DNA of 64,000 nucleotides from Malus domestica. Lineage: Eukaryota; Streptophyta; Magnoliopsida; Rosales; Rosaceae. Position numbers and translations under genes: made by a program. This document shows, in pieces, positions 9,963 through 19,627 of this stretch; position 1 is the stretch's first letter, and every line of letters begins with the position of its first letter. Where the stretch lies: positions 30,391,501-30,455,500 of the forward strand of contig NC_091674.1 of the NCBI RefSeq assembly GCF_042453785.1, written 5' to 3'. The notes under the pieces were generated by a model, which saw only the letters and a program-made list of their open reading frames with translations, ran no database searches and was not told where the DNA came from.

Positions 9963-12900
9963 CTAGGTCTAGTAGTTGGTGAATCCTTTTGTGTTTTGTA
10001 GTTCATAAGTTTGTGATCTAAAAGTTGTAATTGTTACAAGCTTTATTCTTGCTTCTTTGAAAGTAAATTTTGTTGGAAAATTTGCTATCTCAAATGTTGT
10101 AGATGTTGTTCATATGAGCATGAATATTGGAGCTAAAATTTGGTGCCATGCTTTTGGGAAAATTAGGGCCAAATCCAAAGGGTGGATTTTTGGGTTCTTG
10201 TTTGACTTGTTAAAAGTGTTTTAATGTGTTCTTTGGAACCCCTAAGTACCCTAGTTTGGTTAGATGTTATTTCCCTTAAGTAAGAATGGTTTTGGAATGT
10301 TTTTGGGTGAAAAAAGCTCATGGAAAAATTTGGGTTTTTCATGGATGTTCTTCATTGTTCTTGATGTTCTTGCCAAGAACAAAAAGGTTTGGTGTTTTGA
10401 TTCAAAGTTTTGAATTATTTCATAAAGTTTATGTGATATGTTTTTAAATGATTTATTATGTATTTAAAGTGTTAAATATTTGTATAAATGATGATTGAAA
10501 TAATTGTGATTGAATTATTTCAAAACTTATCTTACATACACTTGCATGCTTTTGACAAAACTCACAAATCAACACACACACCAACCTTATCCCTCCCTAA
10601 AACCGGCCACTCCCTCAAAGGGAGTACTTTTGGGGCTTTTATGCAATTACATAAAGTTTTGATACTTTTGTGTATTTGCACTTTGGCCCAAAAGTTTACG
10701 TTTTTACGTTTAGGTCCAAAAACGCTAAAGGACAAATTGTTTTGATCCTTTAATGATGTTTTTGCATTATTAAAAGTTTGGGTTCTAGTTGTATTTACAT
10801 GAAGTTGTGACTTTTGTGTATTATACAAAGTGACCCCAAAAGTTTTTTGTATTTGCAATATGGCCCAAAAGTTGAGGTTAATTGCAAGATGGCCCAAATA
10901 GGATGAGAACAAAATTGTTTTGTCTCTTTAAATGAGAATTGGATTTTCATTTTGTTTAGCTCCATTTAAATCAATTTTATGGATACAAAAACCAAATGAA
11001 AATGTTGCATTCATTAATTAGTTAAAGTGTTAATTAATTAAAGGGTGATTATGAACCTAAGCCTAATATAATTGAGCTATGTGAAAGGCGTTTCAAATTT
11101 GTTTGAACCATGGGAATGTGTAGATTAGATTTTGGTTGTAATTTGATTTGATCAAATGTTGTAAAAGGGCTTAAGCTCTTCTTTACTTTAAAGTAATTTG
11201 TTATATGCAAATGTTGTAATGAGCATAAGCTCACCTTTACTTTGAAGTACTTCTTTCTTGCTTTATACGATATGCATGAAAATGAAGTAGTTGGGTCCAA
11301 CGCCCCTAAGACAACACGCCTTAATGTGATTAAACGCGTAACTAAAATCAATCACCATTCCTAGACCGAGATTCAACACAAGGCTCGTGTTGAATCTAAA
11401 CAAAGGTTCATAATCATCCTTAGGCCCTAAGGCAACTATGTAGTCCATCAAATGAATGCAAAGTTTATGTTAGTAGTATCATATACTCTTGCTTTAAAAA
11501 TCGTTTTATAAGCATAGTGGGAGTATTATGTACAACTAAAACAAAGGGATGGACCAATAGTTGTAATAGGACCAAAATTGTTTTAATAGAGATTAAAATG
11601 TATGTTAATATGTGATGAGACACAAAACCCTCAACCAAACCAATATTAAGTTGATAAGCGAGAGATGTTTAGAATATCTCTTCGTGGCCTTCCACCGTGG
11701 TGGGATCCAATCGTTTATGACTTGTACACCGGCTTCACCCTATCATGGGGGAGTACAAAGTGCATGCTTATACTCAGGAGGAATCCATATACATATGATG
11801 AGGTGAGTGTAGGCAACGAGGATAGCTATACATCGTATCATCGTGAGGCTATTCTTGAACCCCTTCACACACTAAGCATGGTGGGAAGAACTTAACTAAG
11901 TGAAATGGAGCCAACATCATATCATTGTGAGGTGACATTCTCTAGAGGCCAAATAAGATGGGTACTTGCATTAGTTGCAAATGAGTAAGCGTACTCTCTC
12001 ATTATTATTGTTGCTAGCCATACATCGTATCATCGTGAGGTGGGCTTGGTAATAGTGAGCCTCCCATAACCTACTAGGAGTTTCATCCAAAACTCTCGAA
12101 TTCCTATGAGGGATATGGAATTTGCCAAAAATAGTGGGTGGTGCTATTTTGATTTAAAGACCCGAATCAAATGGCTTAAAATCAATCAATTTATATTCGT
12201 TATGTATTTGTTTACCAATATATTTGCAAACACTATCCAACACTTGACAAAACCGAACGTTTAGTTTACGGCCTTGGTACTACAAAACCATAGATTGTCT
12301 TTAATGGCTTGTAAAAGTACCAAAGTAGTCTCATCCTCACAATCTTACTATTGATAATGTATCATTAGAAGAATATGTTAGAAAAGGTCTATCATAAAGA
12401 GGACAACACTTTTAATGTCATAATTCTTCAATTACAATTTGTTGTATGAAGAAATAGGAGTTGCTTTGAACAACTCTTAGTCAATGCAAACACTTAGTGC
12501 TTGTTTCTTTGTTAAATGAACAAAGAACTTGAGAAGAAAGCACAAAGGCATGAACACTTAAATGTGCCATGATTCTTCATTTACAATTGTTGTATGAAGA
12601 AATGAGAGTTGCCTTGTACAACTCTTGAAGGTTTGTAATTATGTTTAGAACATAATGGTTGGTTGACAAAAATAGTCCATTAACATGGACTTATGATGAT
12701 TTTGAATCATTAAGTGTTGAAGTGATAAACCACTTAACGAGACGGAAACTAGGCAAGGACTTCACCTTTGTTTCCCTATCCTAATCGTTCACTAAGTTTA
12801 TTGTAAACTATGTAGTGAACAAAAACCACATGCTCTCCAAAATTGTTTGATGTGTATAACACAATTGAAAAAGGTTTCAAGAGAGATAGTGGGAGTTTAG

Positions 12901-13499
12901 GGACAATGACTAATGTAGTCAAAGGTGAAAGTCAAATAAAGAAGATAAATAACTCCAAGGGAACAAACTTTCTTTATGAAAGGATGGACATTGGAAGGGG
13001 TATTTGCAAGAAATGTCTTGCAAGTGTCAAGGACACACCTTTCGAAGGTGTTGTAAATTGTTCTTGAATAGTTCAAAACAGTTGGTTCTTCTACTTGAAT
13101 GCATGATTCCGTATTAGTAACTATGTTTTACAAATCGTTGTAAAAGTGTGACTAATAAGAAGTAGAAGATATATGAGTGAAGAAAAGGTGCTTCACATTC
13201 GGAAACGTGAATCAAATATAGATCTCTGCGAAAGCAGATGGTACTTACTTCCTCATATGAACTACCAAAGAAATTGGAAAAACATAGATTGTCTTTGTAT
13301 TCCAATTTTAAGGAACTAAATTCCGTCACTATGTGAAATGGATAAATGTTTTGTTTGACAAAACAATGTTCTTTATTAATCAATGATTGGATTATGGTAA
13401 TCTAATTAATTATCTCTATAATAGAGATAATATGGTAGTGTTAACTGTTTAGAAAATAATGATGCTTAAAACCCAAAAGGTTGCAAGGAAGTGACTAAT
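9963..13499 (+). other. Copia C leader and gag-region, non-coding
   Basis: Long leader after the primer-binding site. It has locally repeated phrases such as 'catcgtatcatcgtgagg' at about 11832 and 12021, and 'ttgttgtatgaagaaat' at about 12438 and 12587. No Gag domain can be read. Confidence 0.6.
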
Positions 13500-15964
13500 C
13501 TCAACTAAAGTTGTGATACCTCTAAAACATAAATTACGAGTTGGTCATAGATGGACGATTTGGATCGTTAGATCTGGATCCAATACCTTCTTGTTAAAAT
13601 TGTATGGAGGCGAAATGTTCGAATCTTTATTCTTTTGGAAAGAAGAAAGAATCACAAAGTTGTTGAGGTTAATTCACTTAGATGTTAGTGGCACTTGTCC
13701 ACAAACATAATACTACTCATGTTGGATAACATTCACCGAAGATCACTCTCGGTTGGACTATAGTTTATTTTGAATAAACACAAGTCCGAATACTTTGCAA
13801 AATGTTTCAAAGAATTCAAGTAATGTAAGTTGATGAGTAAGACATCTAAAGTATTTACCTCCTTAGATTTGATCCAAGGAAAGATAACACTTTAGATAAG
13901 TTTCCTTGAAAGATATCAAGGAAAATAGCATCATAAGATAATGTATTTCTCCATTAGGAGAAGAACGAACTTAAATAAGATTTAGTTCGTTAGATGTTAT
14001 CTATTACCCATATATAGGATATATACTTCTAAAACAATATGATTGTCAATGAGAAGATCTTCCAATATTTTCATGACTCCATAAGATGTAGTTGGAAAAG
14101 AAAGACAAATCTTAAGCATGTTAAAGATTTGGGGTTGTGTGCTAACAAGCAATATTTGTTTGATAACAATCTTGTAGGATATCCTTAAAATAACTTTTGG
14201 ATATCGCTTCTATAAGCCAACTAACAAATGTTGTTTTGTTGGGTAGTTCATTGTAATTCTACAATGTGATTTGCCTAAAAGCAAATGAACGAGAGATAGA
14301 ACTCAAAGAATGGGTTCTTTGAGAGACAAGAAAGTAATCAACAAATATAACAACCTAGTTCCTATACCACAAGCTCCAAGGTAGTCGATAAGGATTTATA
14401 AACCGTCTCAGTTGAATGGTTTTGAACTTTATGACTATATCATAGAGTTGCACCTCTTAATTCGAAAGAAATAAGAATGAAAATCCTTATGACTACATTG
14501 AGTGCATATACGATATATACTCAAGGAAATGGTAAAGTACCATTTGACTCGAAATAATGAAACCTTCATAGCTAATTGGTAGCTTAAGGTGACTACAATC
14601 AAAGAGAATGGTTGACTTTGAAGAAACCATCTTTGAGATAGTCTTAGTTTCAATAAATTCGAAGATTGCTAGCTACAACTAAATGGTGATTCAATGTTTG
14701 GACATAATATGGGTTTCTGAAACCATTATTAAGATAGTCTTGATAATATATGTCTAAAACTATAAATCACAAGACATGTAAGTTGTAGAGATCCATCCAT
14801 CATGGATCTTAGCAAGATAGTGGGAGCTATTTGCATTTTATGAGAAAAAGGATCAAATCGTTTGATTTCTCATAAAGATGTAAATGAATCTTTTGTTTAC
14901 TAGTTTTACAAAAGATTAGTGGGAGTTAATCATGTTCCTAAAAATTTAAATATATATGATATATTAATTTTGGAAATGAAAAGAATACTTCTTCGTTAAA
15001 GTTATGACTTTAAGCATTCTATAAACGATAGAATGTATATGGGAGATATAGTCTATATACATGGGATGGAAATCTATAATGATATATTTCATGATATAAT
15101 TGGATTCTATCAATCCCTAATAATAGACAATGGATGCTAGGAAGTTTCTCATATGATGATAAACTTCAATAGAAGGACGATTCTAGTGAGACTAGTAAGT
15201 TGCCCTTCTCAAAGGGAACGTGCCCCTTTGACTCCCAAAGAAATAATGCGTAAATAGAATCCTTTATGCATATGCAGAAAGGTGATTTATGTATTTCATA
15301 TTGTATGAAAAATATTGATATGAGTTGTACCTAGAACGGTACAAGATGATATCAGTGCAAGCCCAGGATCAGAACCATGGCAACTGTCAAGTGAGTCCTT
15401 AAGTATTTAAGAAATACTAAAGGATAAATTCCTCAAAGATCGAGGAAGAATCAAAGTAACGTAATGGAAGCGTAAATGTATTAGATTATGAATCTAATCC
15501 ATCATTTGATGTTTCTTCATTATGAATGAAGAGATAAACAGATATCTCTTTATTATGACTAAAGAGATATTTGGATGGAAACATTAAAGTAATGACTTTA
15601 GTGTGTTCTATTATGAATGCAAGATATATTGCCATAAAGAAGTTTACAACAATGTTGTTTGGATGGGAAAGTTCATTTATGAACTCTCTATTCGGTTCCA
15701 ACCAGAAAGTGTATGACACTAATGGGGCGATAGCTCAAGCCTAGGAATCAAGGTCTCATCAAGATCCGAACACAAATGAGAGACTGAACCACATGATTGA
15801 GAATCATGTATAAAGGTGACGTCGTTATTCTCAAGGTTGCTTCTGTGGATAATACATATAGATATCCACTGTCTAGGCCTACTATTCAGCCATTTATGAA
15901 ATGACTACAGAAGAGATATCATCATTAATGATCAAGCTGATTGGCTCTAGTGCAAGTGGGAGAT
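13500..15964 (+). pseudogene. Copia C pol relic
   Basis: Broken copia Pol can be followed in three frames. ERITKLLRLIHLDVSGT at about 13644-13700 matches the integrase entry (usually E...L.LIHTDVCGP). FTEDHSR-like sequence and 'NTSPN' at about 13730-13790 match the next integrase stretch. IYDILIL near 14965 sits where YVDDILLI is expected, so the catalytic site is lost. VLKYLRNTKG at about 15390 matches the RNase H lead-in, and AIAQA plus SRSHQ at about 15728-15765 matches the end of RNase H. Stops and frameshifts are frequent throughout. Confidence 0.72.
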
Positions 15965-17777
15965 TGTTGGAAATGTGCCCTAAAGCCAATCATGTGATGA
16001 TACTTTACGGACATTTCACATGTTAAACTAATCTAGTTTTACATATAAAGGGCATACATTATTGTTTGAGCCGTCTCATATAAATGTTATATGCTTAAAC
16101 AATAAAGTCCAAGGAATTTGTGATTGGGAGAATGTAATCTAATGAAGTTAGATTCTTGAGACCATTCTTTCGTAGACACATCCTAAACGTTCCTGATCAT
16201 AGGATTGCCAATTGGGCATTGACAGTCCGTCAAGATCGGTACGTACTATGTCTTCTCTCAGGGAGAGTGATTAGTCTCTAGTCATTGGTGTGTGTGACAT
16301 CAAGACAAGTACGGTAGGTGCTCAATAGAGAATGAGTTCACTGAACGCGATCAACGAAGAGTTCTCATATTCCATGTCACATGAGAACTCATGGTTGGGA
16401 TAATGCAAAGTAGTCCTTTGACCTGAGGCATCATAGTTGTCTTGTGGTTAAGACCTTGATCTTTGATTATGTCAAAGTCATCCCACCAGGAGGGTGTCCA
16501 CGGCATCGTTGGGGTCAAGCCGCTTAGCTATGGAGACAAGTGAATGCGCAACAAGGGATCTCTAACCTTCAAACCGTTTGAAGGAGAATACTCTCTGATA
16601 TGATTTGAATCTCTGGCCAGAGTATGAATGAGATTTGGGAATGCGTTCCTAATCACATTCAAGGTAATCATATAAGCACAAGACACACATTGGATAGTAG
16701 ACATGAGAAAATAAACTATCAAACCAAACAATGTGGTCAAGAGTATTAGATTAGAGAAGGACCGTATTGCATTTGTAATCCCAGACTGAATAGGTTCTCC
16801 ACCTCTTCTGATTAGCTTGGGTAACCATGACATACGGCTAGGTGTCACTCATGGTTTGTGGAAGCCCTAAACGTGTGTAATCACTAAAGGGAGAATTGAA
16901 AATAGTTTCAATTCACAATCGATGTAAAATGGTTTTAATCGCCCACTACCTCGCTAAAAGGAACCTAATGGATCGTACACCGTGTAAGGTAGAGATGGAC
17001 GAAATAAATGAAATGAGTAAGATTAATTGAATGGTTTAATTATTTATGGCAAGGATTAATTAATATGTTAATTAATCAAACGAATAAGTTCGTTAAAGAC
17101 CACGGGATAGTTTTGGACCTTAAGGCCCAATGGGCTTCGAACGTCAAGCCCATTAACTTAAGTTGTATGACAATTTAATGAATAAAGATTCATTAAAGCC
17201 CAAAAGCCCAAAAATCCCTAAATGGCCGGCCATAAGGAATGAATTAGGGTTTTGGTTATTTAGGTCACTTAAAGAAGTGACTATATAAATGACTTTATAG
17301 CCAAATATTCATTAAGTGAAATAAGGGTTTATTTTTGGGGAAAATGGGTGAGAATTGTCTCTCCATTTTCTCTCTAAAGAGGCCAACACCTTGGAGGTGA
17401 TTAGCTAGTCATCTAATCCTCCAAGGTCACTCATTCATCATCCAATCTCTCCTTGGTGTAGAGACTTAGAGGTTCTCAATTTTGGGAACTTGGAGAACCT
17501 ATTCTTCCATCCAAATCCATGGATCTAAGAAGCAAGGAATGAAGGCCCTATCTCTTTGGGTGATTAGCCTTTGCTTATGCAAAGAGGAATCTACAAAGGT
17601 AAATTTCAACTCACTTTGTTTTTGAGTTGATTATTGGTTCACCAATCTACTAGGCTTTGAATTTCATGGTAATGTTTTGTTTTTGAGTGCATACAAGCAT
17701 GATTCCGCCTTTAATTGTTAATTGCATGCTATATGATGTTGCTCAAATGAACATGTTTTCCCAAAAGATTTCCTTCA
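15965..17777 (+). repeat. 3' LTR of Copia C
   Basis: 1813 bp. It has an extra 8-bp copy of aaaagccc near 17200 relative to the 5' LTR and is otherwise almost identical. Confidence 0.93.
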
Positions 17778-17782
17778 GTAAA

Positions 17783-17864
17783 GAAGATGCAGGGGATGGG
17801 TCATTGAGCTCATCCAGCAGGTCATCTGCAGCATACAGAGCATCTTTGATCTGCACTAGCTTCC
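17783..17864 (-). pseudogene. Captured fragment of a CC-NLR resistance gene (Rx-type N-domain)
   Basis: On the minus strand the bases read KLVQIKDALYAADDLLDELN in one frame. This is the typical helix of the Rx N-terminal coiled-coil domain of plant NLR receptors (usual form LKDA-Y-ADDLLDE). Only about 27 codons remain. They directly follow the GUF1 fragment and are cut by Copia C at the GTAAA site. The family call rests on this one well-known motif. Confidence 0.55.
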
Positions 17865-18141
17865 CTGCAATTTGTCAAGGTACTGAGACTAGCCATGGCC
17901 TCTCTTAATAGTCCCGGTGAGCTCCAAAAGCATGTCGGTAAGAGTAGACTTTGTTGTGATCGACATGTGCGATTATCAAAAAGTTTCGAATCCTCTCTAC
18001 CGAATACTGGCTCAAATCTTCGCCGTTCTCTTTGTTGTTTTGGCGAGAGTGGGAGCAGAATCCATGGTTCAGTCCGAAACGGCAGTAACCGAAGTCGTTT
18101 CGAATTGGGTTGCTTCTGTAAATTCTGGAGAGCAAGTTGTT
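17865..18141 (-). pseudogene. Captured fragment of translation factor GUF1/LEPA (EF4-type GTPase)
   Basis: After the P0 piece the same frame gives [20 protein letters not shown] and then VDHN, the start of the G1 region of organellar EF4. The usual HVDHGKST is broken by a substitution and a frameshift. In the next frame [20 protein letters not shown] follows, then a stop where CAG is expected, and then SQYLDKLQ. About 35 preceding codons ([15 protein letters not shown]...) fit an organelle-targeting leader but are not recognised by themselves. Known EF4 promotes back-translocation on the organellar ribosome; this piece has only the N-terminal end and is dead. Confidence 0.82.
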
Positions 18142-18468
18142 CTTGTACTTGCCAACCTCTTCGTTGACTTCCTTCAAATCGCCCTTCGTGAAAATTAGAC
18201 TGACTTTGCCAACAAGAAGGGGGACGAGGTTGAGGTAGGCACTGTTGCTCATCTTCTCCGCATGAATCCTGACAGACCTTTTCATCATCGTGTTCTTTCC
18301 CATCAAAATGACAGAGTCTCCGCGCAGCCCCTTGCGGATGTTCTAGAGCTGTTTGGAGCCGACGTTGTTGGCTGCGACAATGAGAACCTGGCCATACTAG
18401 TCAAGGAGTGAGCAGAGCTTGGAATCGTAAGCGATCTTCTTGTTGGCCTTGGAGGGTTTAGGGGCCAT
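18142..18468 (-). pseudogene. Captured fragment of acidic ribosomal protein P0
   Basis: From ATG at 18468 the minus strand reads about 109 codons of the plant 60S P0 protein: KKIAYDSKLCSLLD, then [31 protein letters not shown] and [17 protein letters not shown]. Two TAG codons (18397-18399 and 18343-18345) stand where the protein has glutamine, so both are CAG to TAG changes. The fragment stops at KYK, where the GUF1 piece begins, and lacks the rest of the roughly 320-residue protein including the stalk tail. No intron is seen in the fragment. Confidence 0.9.
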
Positions 18469-18663
18469 TGCGATTTAAAGAGATTAGGACTTGTGAGATT
18501 AGTGGAAATTGGAAGTTTGGGAAAGAGAGCAAGACCAAAACCAAGGGCCAAGACAAAGCGGCAGCTTTGTCAAGGCGAACAGCGACGGTGCCGTCCTTTA
18601 ACCTCTCTTTTTACTAAGAGACTAGGGTTTTGGAGGAACTAAGAAAACCTAGAAAGCTTGGAG
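18469..18663 (-). other. Linker between captured fragments
   Basis: On the minus strand this lies just upstream of the P0 start codon and is pyrimidine-rich (18480-18560). It could be P0 5' untranslated sequence carried along. No coding sense. Confidence 0.5.
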
Positions 18664-18753
18664 GTGGGAGGTGAGCTCGGCATGCTCTTGGGCTTCCTCA
18701 ACCAACCTCAGCAAAGTCCCGCAGTCGCCGTACTTGAGCGATACACCCGCCAT
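18664..18753 (-). pseudogene. Captured start of a UBA/zinc-finger-type protein (At1g04850-like)
   Basis: From ATG at 18753 the minus strand reads MAGVSLKYGDCGTLLRLVEE and then AQEHAELTSH before leaving the family. The pattern C-G/x-C...H...H with EEAQEHAE..SH recalls the N-terminal C2H2 finger of plant UBA-domain proteins like At1g04850. The first zinc cysteine is a tyrosine here. Recognition is from memory and the piece is only 30 codons, so this is the second weakest of the four capture calls. Confidence 0.5.
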
Positions 18754-19107
18754 TGATGATTGCCTTCGTTTTCACACCCACTCTACGAGTCGATGGAACT
18801 CAGGAGTTTTTACTCTCTTGGCACTTGCCGCTCCCCCCCTCAACGAGTTTTCCTTTTTTTTTTTTTTTGGTTTGCCTGAGGTGGTGTTCTCAGTGTTGCA
18901 AAGAGAGCAGAGAGAACGGACAAGAGGGAAAGCAAAAAGATGACTTTAGTATGGGTCAGTGAGAGAAGAGAGACGGGACTGGTTTCTTGGGTTTTTATGA
19001 TTTTGCAGAGTCAAGGTGGAGTGTGGTGAGGTCTCACGGTGGTGAGATGAAAATTTGAGAGAGAACCGACATAGCTTTTCGTGTCGTTTCCCATAGACGG
19101 CGCCAAA
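18754..19107 (-). other. Element B 5' internal leader
   Basis: Between the primer-binding site (19096-19105) and the first captured fragment. It includes an A/T homopolymer at 18855-18870 and no recognisable gene. A further captured 5' untranslated region is possible. Confidence 0.5.
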
Positions 19108-19473
19108 TGTTGATGCACAAAACATGAGGTCTTGGAACAACGTAAACCCGACCGTGAATCTGCAAGAAAGTAAATAACACAAGATGTATCGTGGTTCACC
19201 CCAATGTTTAGGCTACGTCCACACTGATATTGTATTTCTCTGAAAAGATTGTGAGAGAGAGCCTCTGTAATGAGAGGATGAGAGCTTGAGGATGAGGGGG
19301 CTTCAGGCCTAAGGATTGGCATCTCCTAATGAGGAGAGTGAGGAGTCCTTTTATAGAATAAGGGCTCCTCACTTATTACATATTTGCCCCTTCCTTTATT
19401 ACATAATTACATTTAAGTCTCCCGAGTATTTATACGAGATCTAAATACGGAGGCCCTAAGTATGGTACAAACA
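19108..19473 (-). repeat. 5' LTR of element B with TATA box
   Basis: 366-bp LTR. On the minus strand TATAAAAG lies at 19348-19355, within the segment that is amplified as a tandem array inside the element (4262-4600). The primer-binding site is directly inside the LTR at 19096-19105. Confidence 0.88.
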
Positions 19474-19478
19474 CACTT

Positions 19479-19598
19479 CACCGACAATAGCTTGCTAGAA
19501 TTGTCTAGCATATTCAAGCATGCACCGGCCACCTTAATATTACTTGCTAGAATATTCTAGAATCCAAACACCAATTGGGCTGGTGTTGATCTTCAACA
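19479..19598 (-). repeat. 3' LTR of Copia A, proximal part
   Basis: The remaining 120 bp of the split LTR, matching 22993-23112. The three-unit heat-shock-like motif GAAtaTTCtaGAA lies at 19550-19562. It abuts the polypurine tract and the internal region of Copia A. Confidence 0.92.
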
Positions 19599-19627
19599 CT
19601 CCCCCTCAACACCAGCTCATTCTTTCC

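Larger units (their letters stand above)
8144..17777 (+). mobile_element. Copia element C, plus strand, decayed coding but near-identical LTRs
   Basis: LTRs start tgttggaaatgtgccc and end tttccttca: 8144-9948 (1805 bp) and 15965-17777 (1813 bp). They differ by one 8-bp duplication near 17200 and, as far as read, one substitution (8482 against 16303). The target duplication is GTAAA (8139-8143 and 17778-17782). The primer-binding site TGGTATCAGAGC is at 9951-9962 and the polypurine tract GTGGGAGAT ends at 15964. The internal 6 kb has no ORF over about 120 codons. Confidence 0.93.
3685..19473 (-). mobile_element. LTR element B, non-autonomous, with captured host gene fragments
   Basis: LTRs of 368 bp (3685-4052) and 366 bp (19108-19473) start tgttgatgca. 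It is inserted in the 3' LTR of Copia A with target duplication CACTT (3680-3684, 19474-19478). On the minus strand a primer-binding site TGGCGCCGTC follows the right LTR (19096-19105, tRNA-Asp-like). A G-rich tract TTGGGGGACTA precedes the left LTR, so it reads right to left. Without the two later insertions (solo LTR D and Copia C) its internal part is about 3 kb. It has no gag or pol, but has tandem arrays at the 3' side and a chimera of four host gene pieces at the 5' side. Confidence 0.88.

Noticed and set aside
18303-18551. Minus-strand ORF of 82 codons beginning upstream of P0
   Set aside because: It is out of frame with the P0 fragment and covers its 5' leader; the P0 reading frame explains the region.
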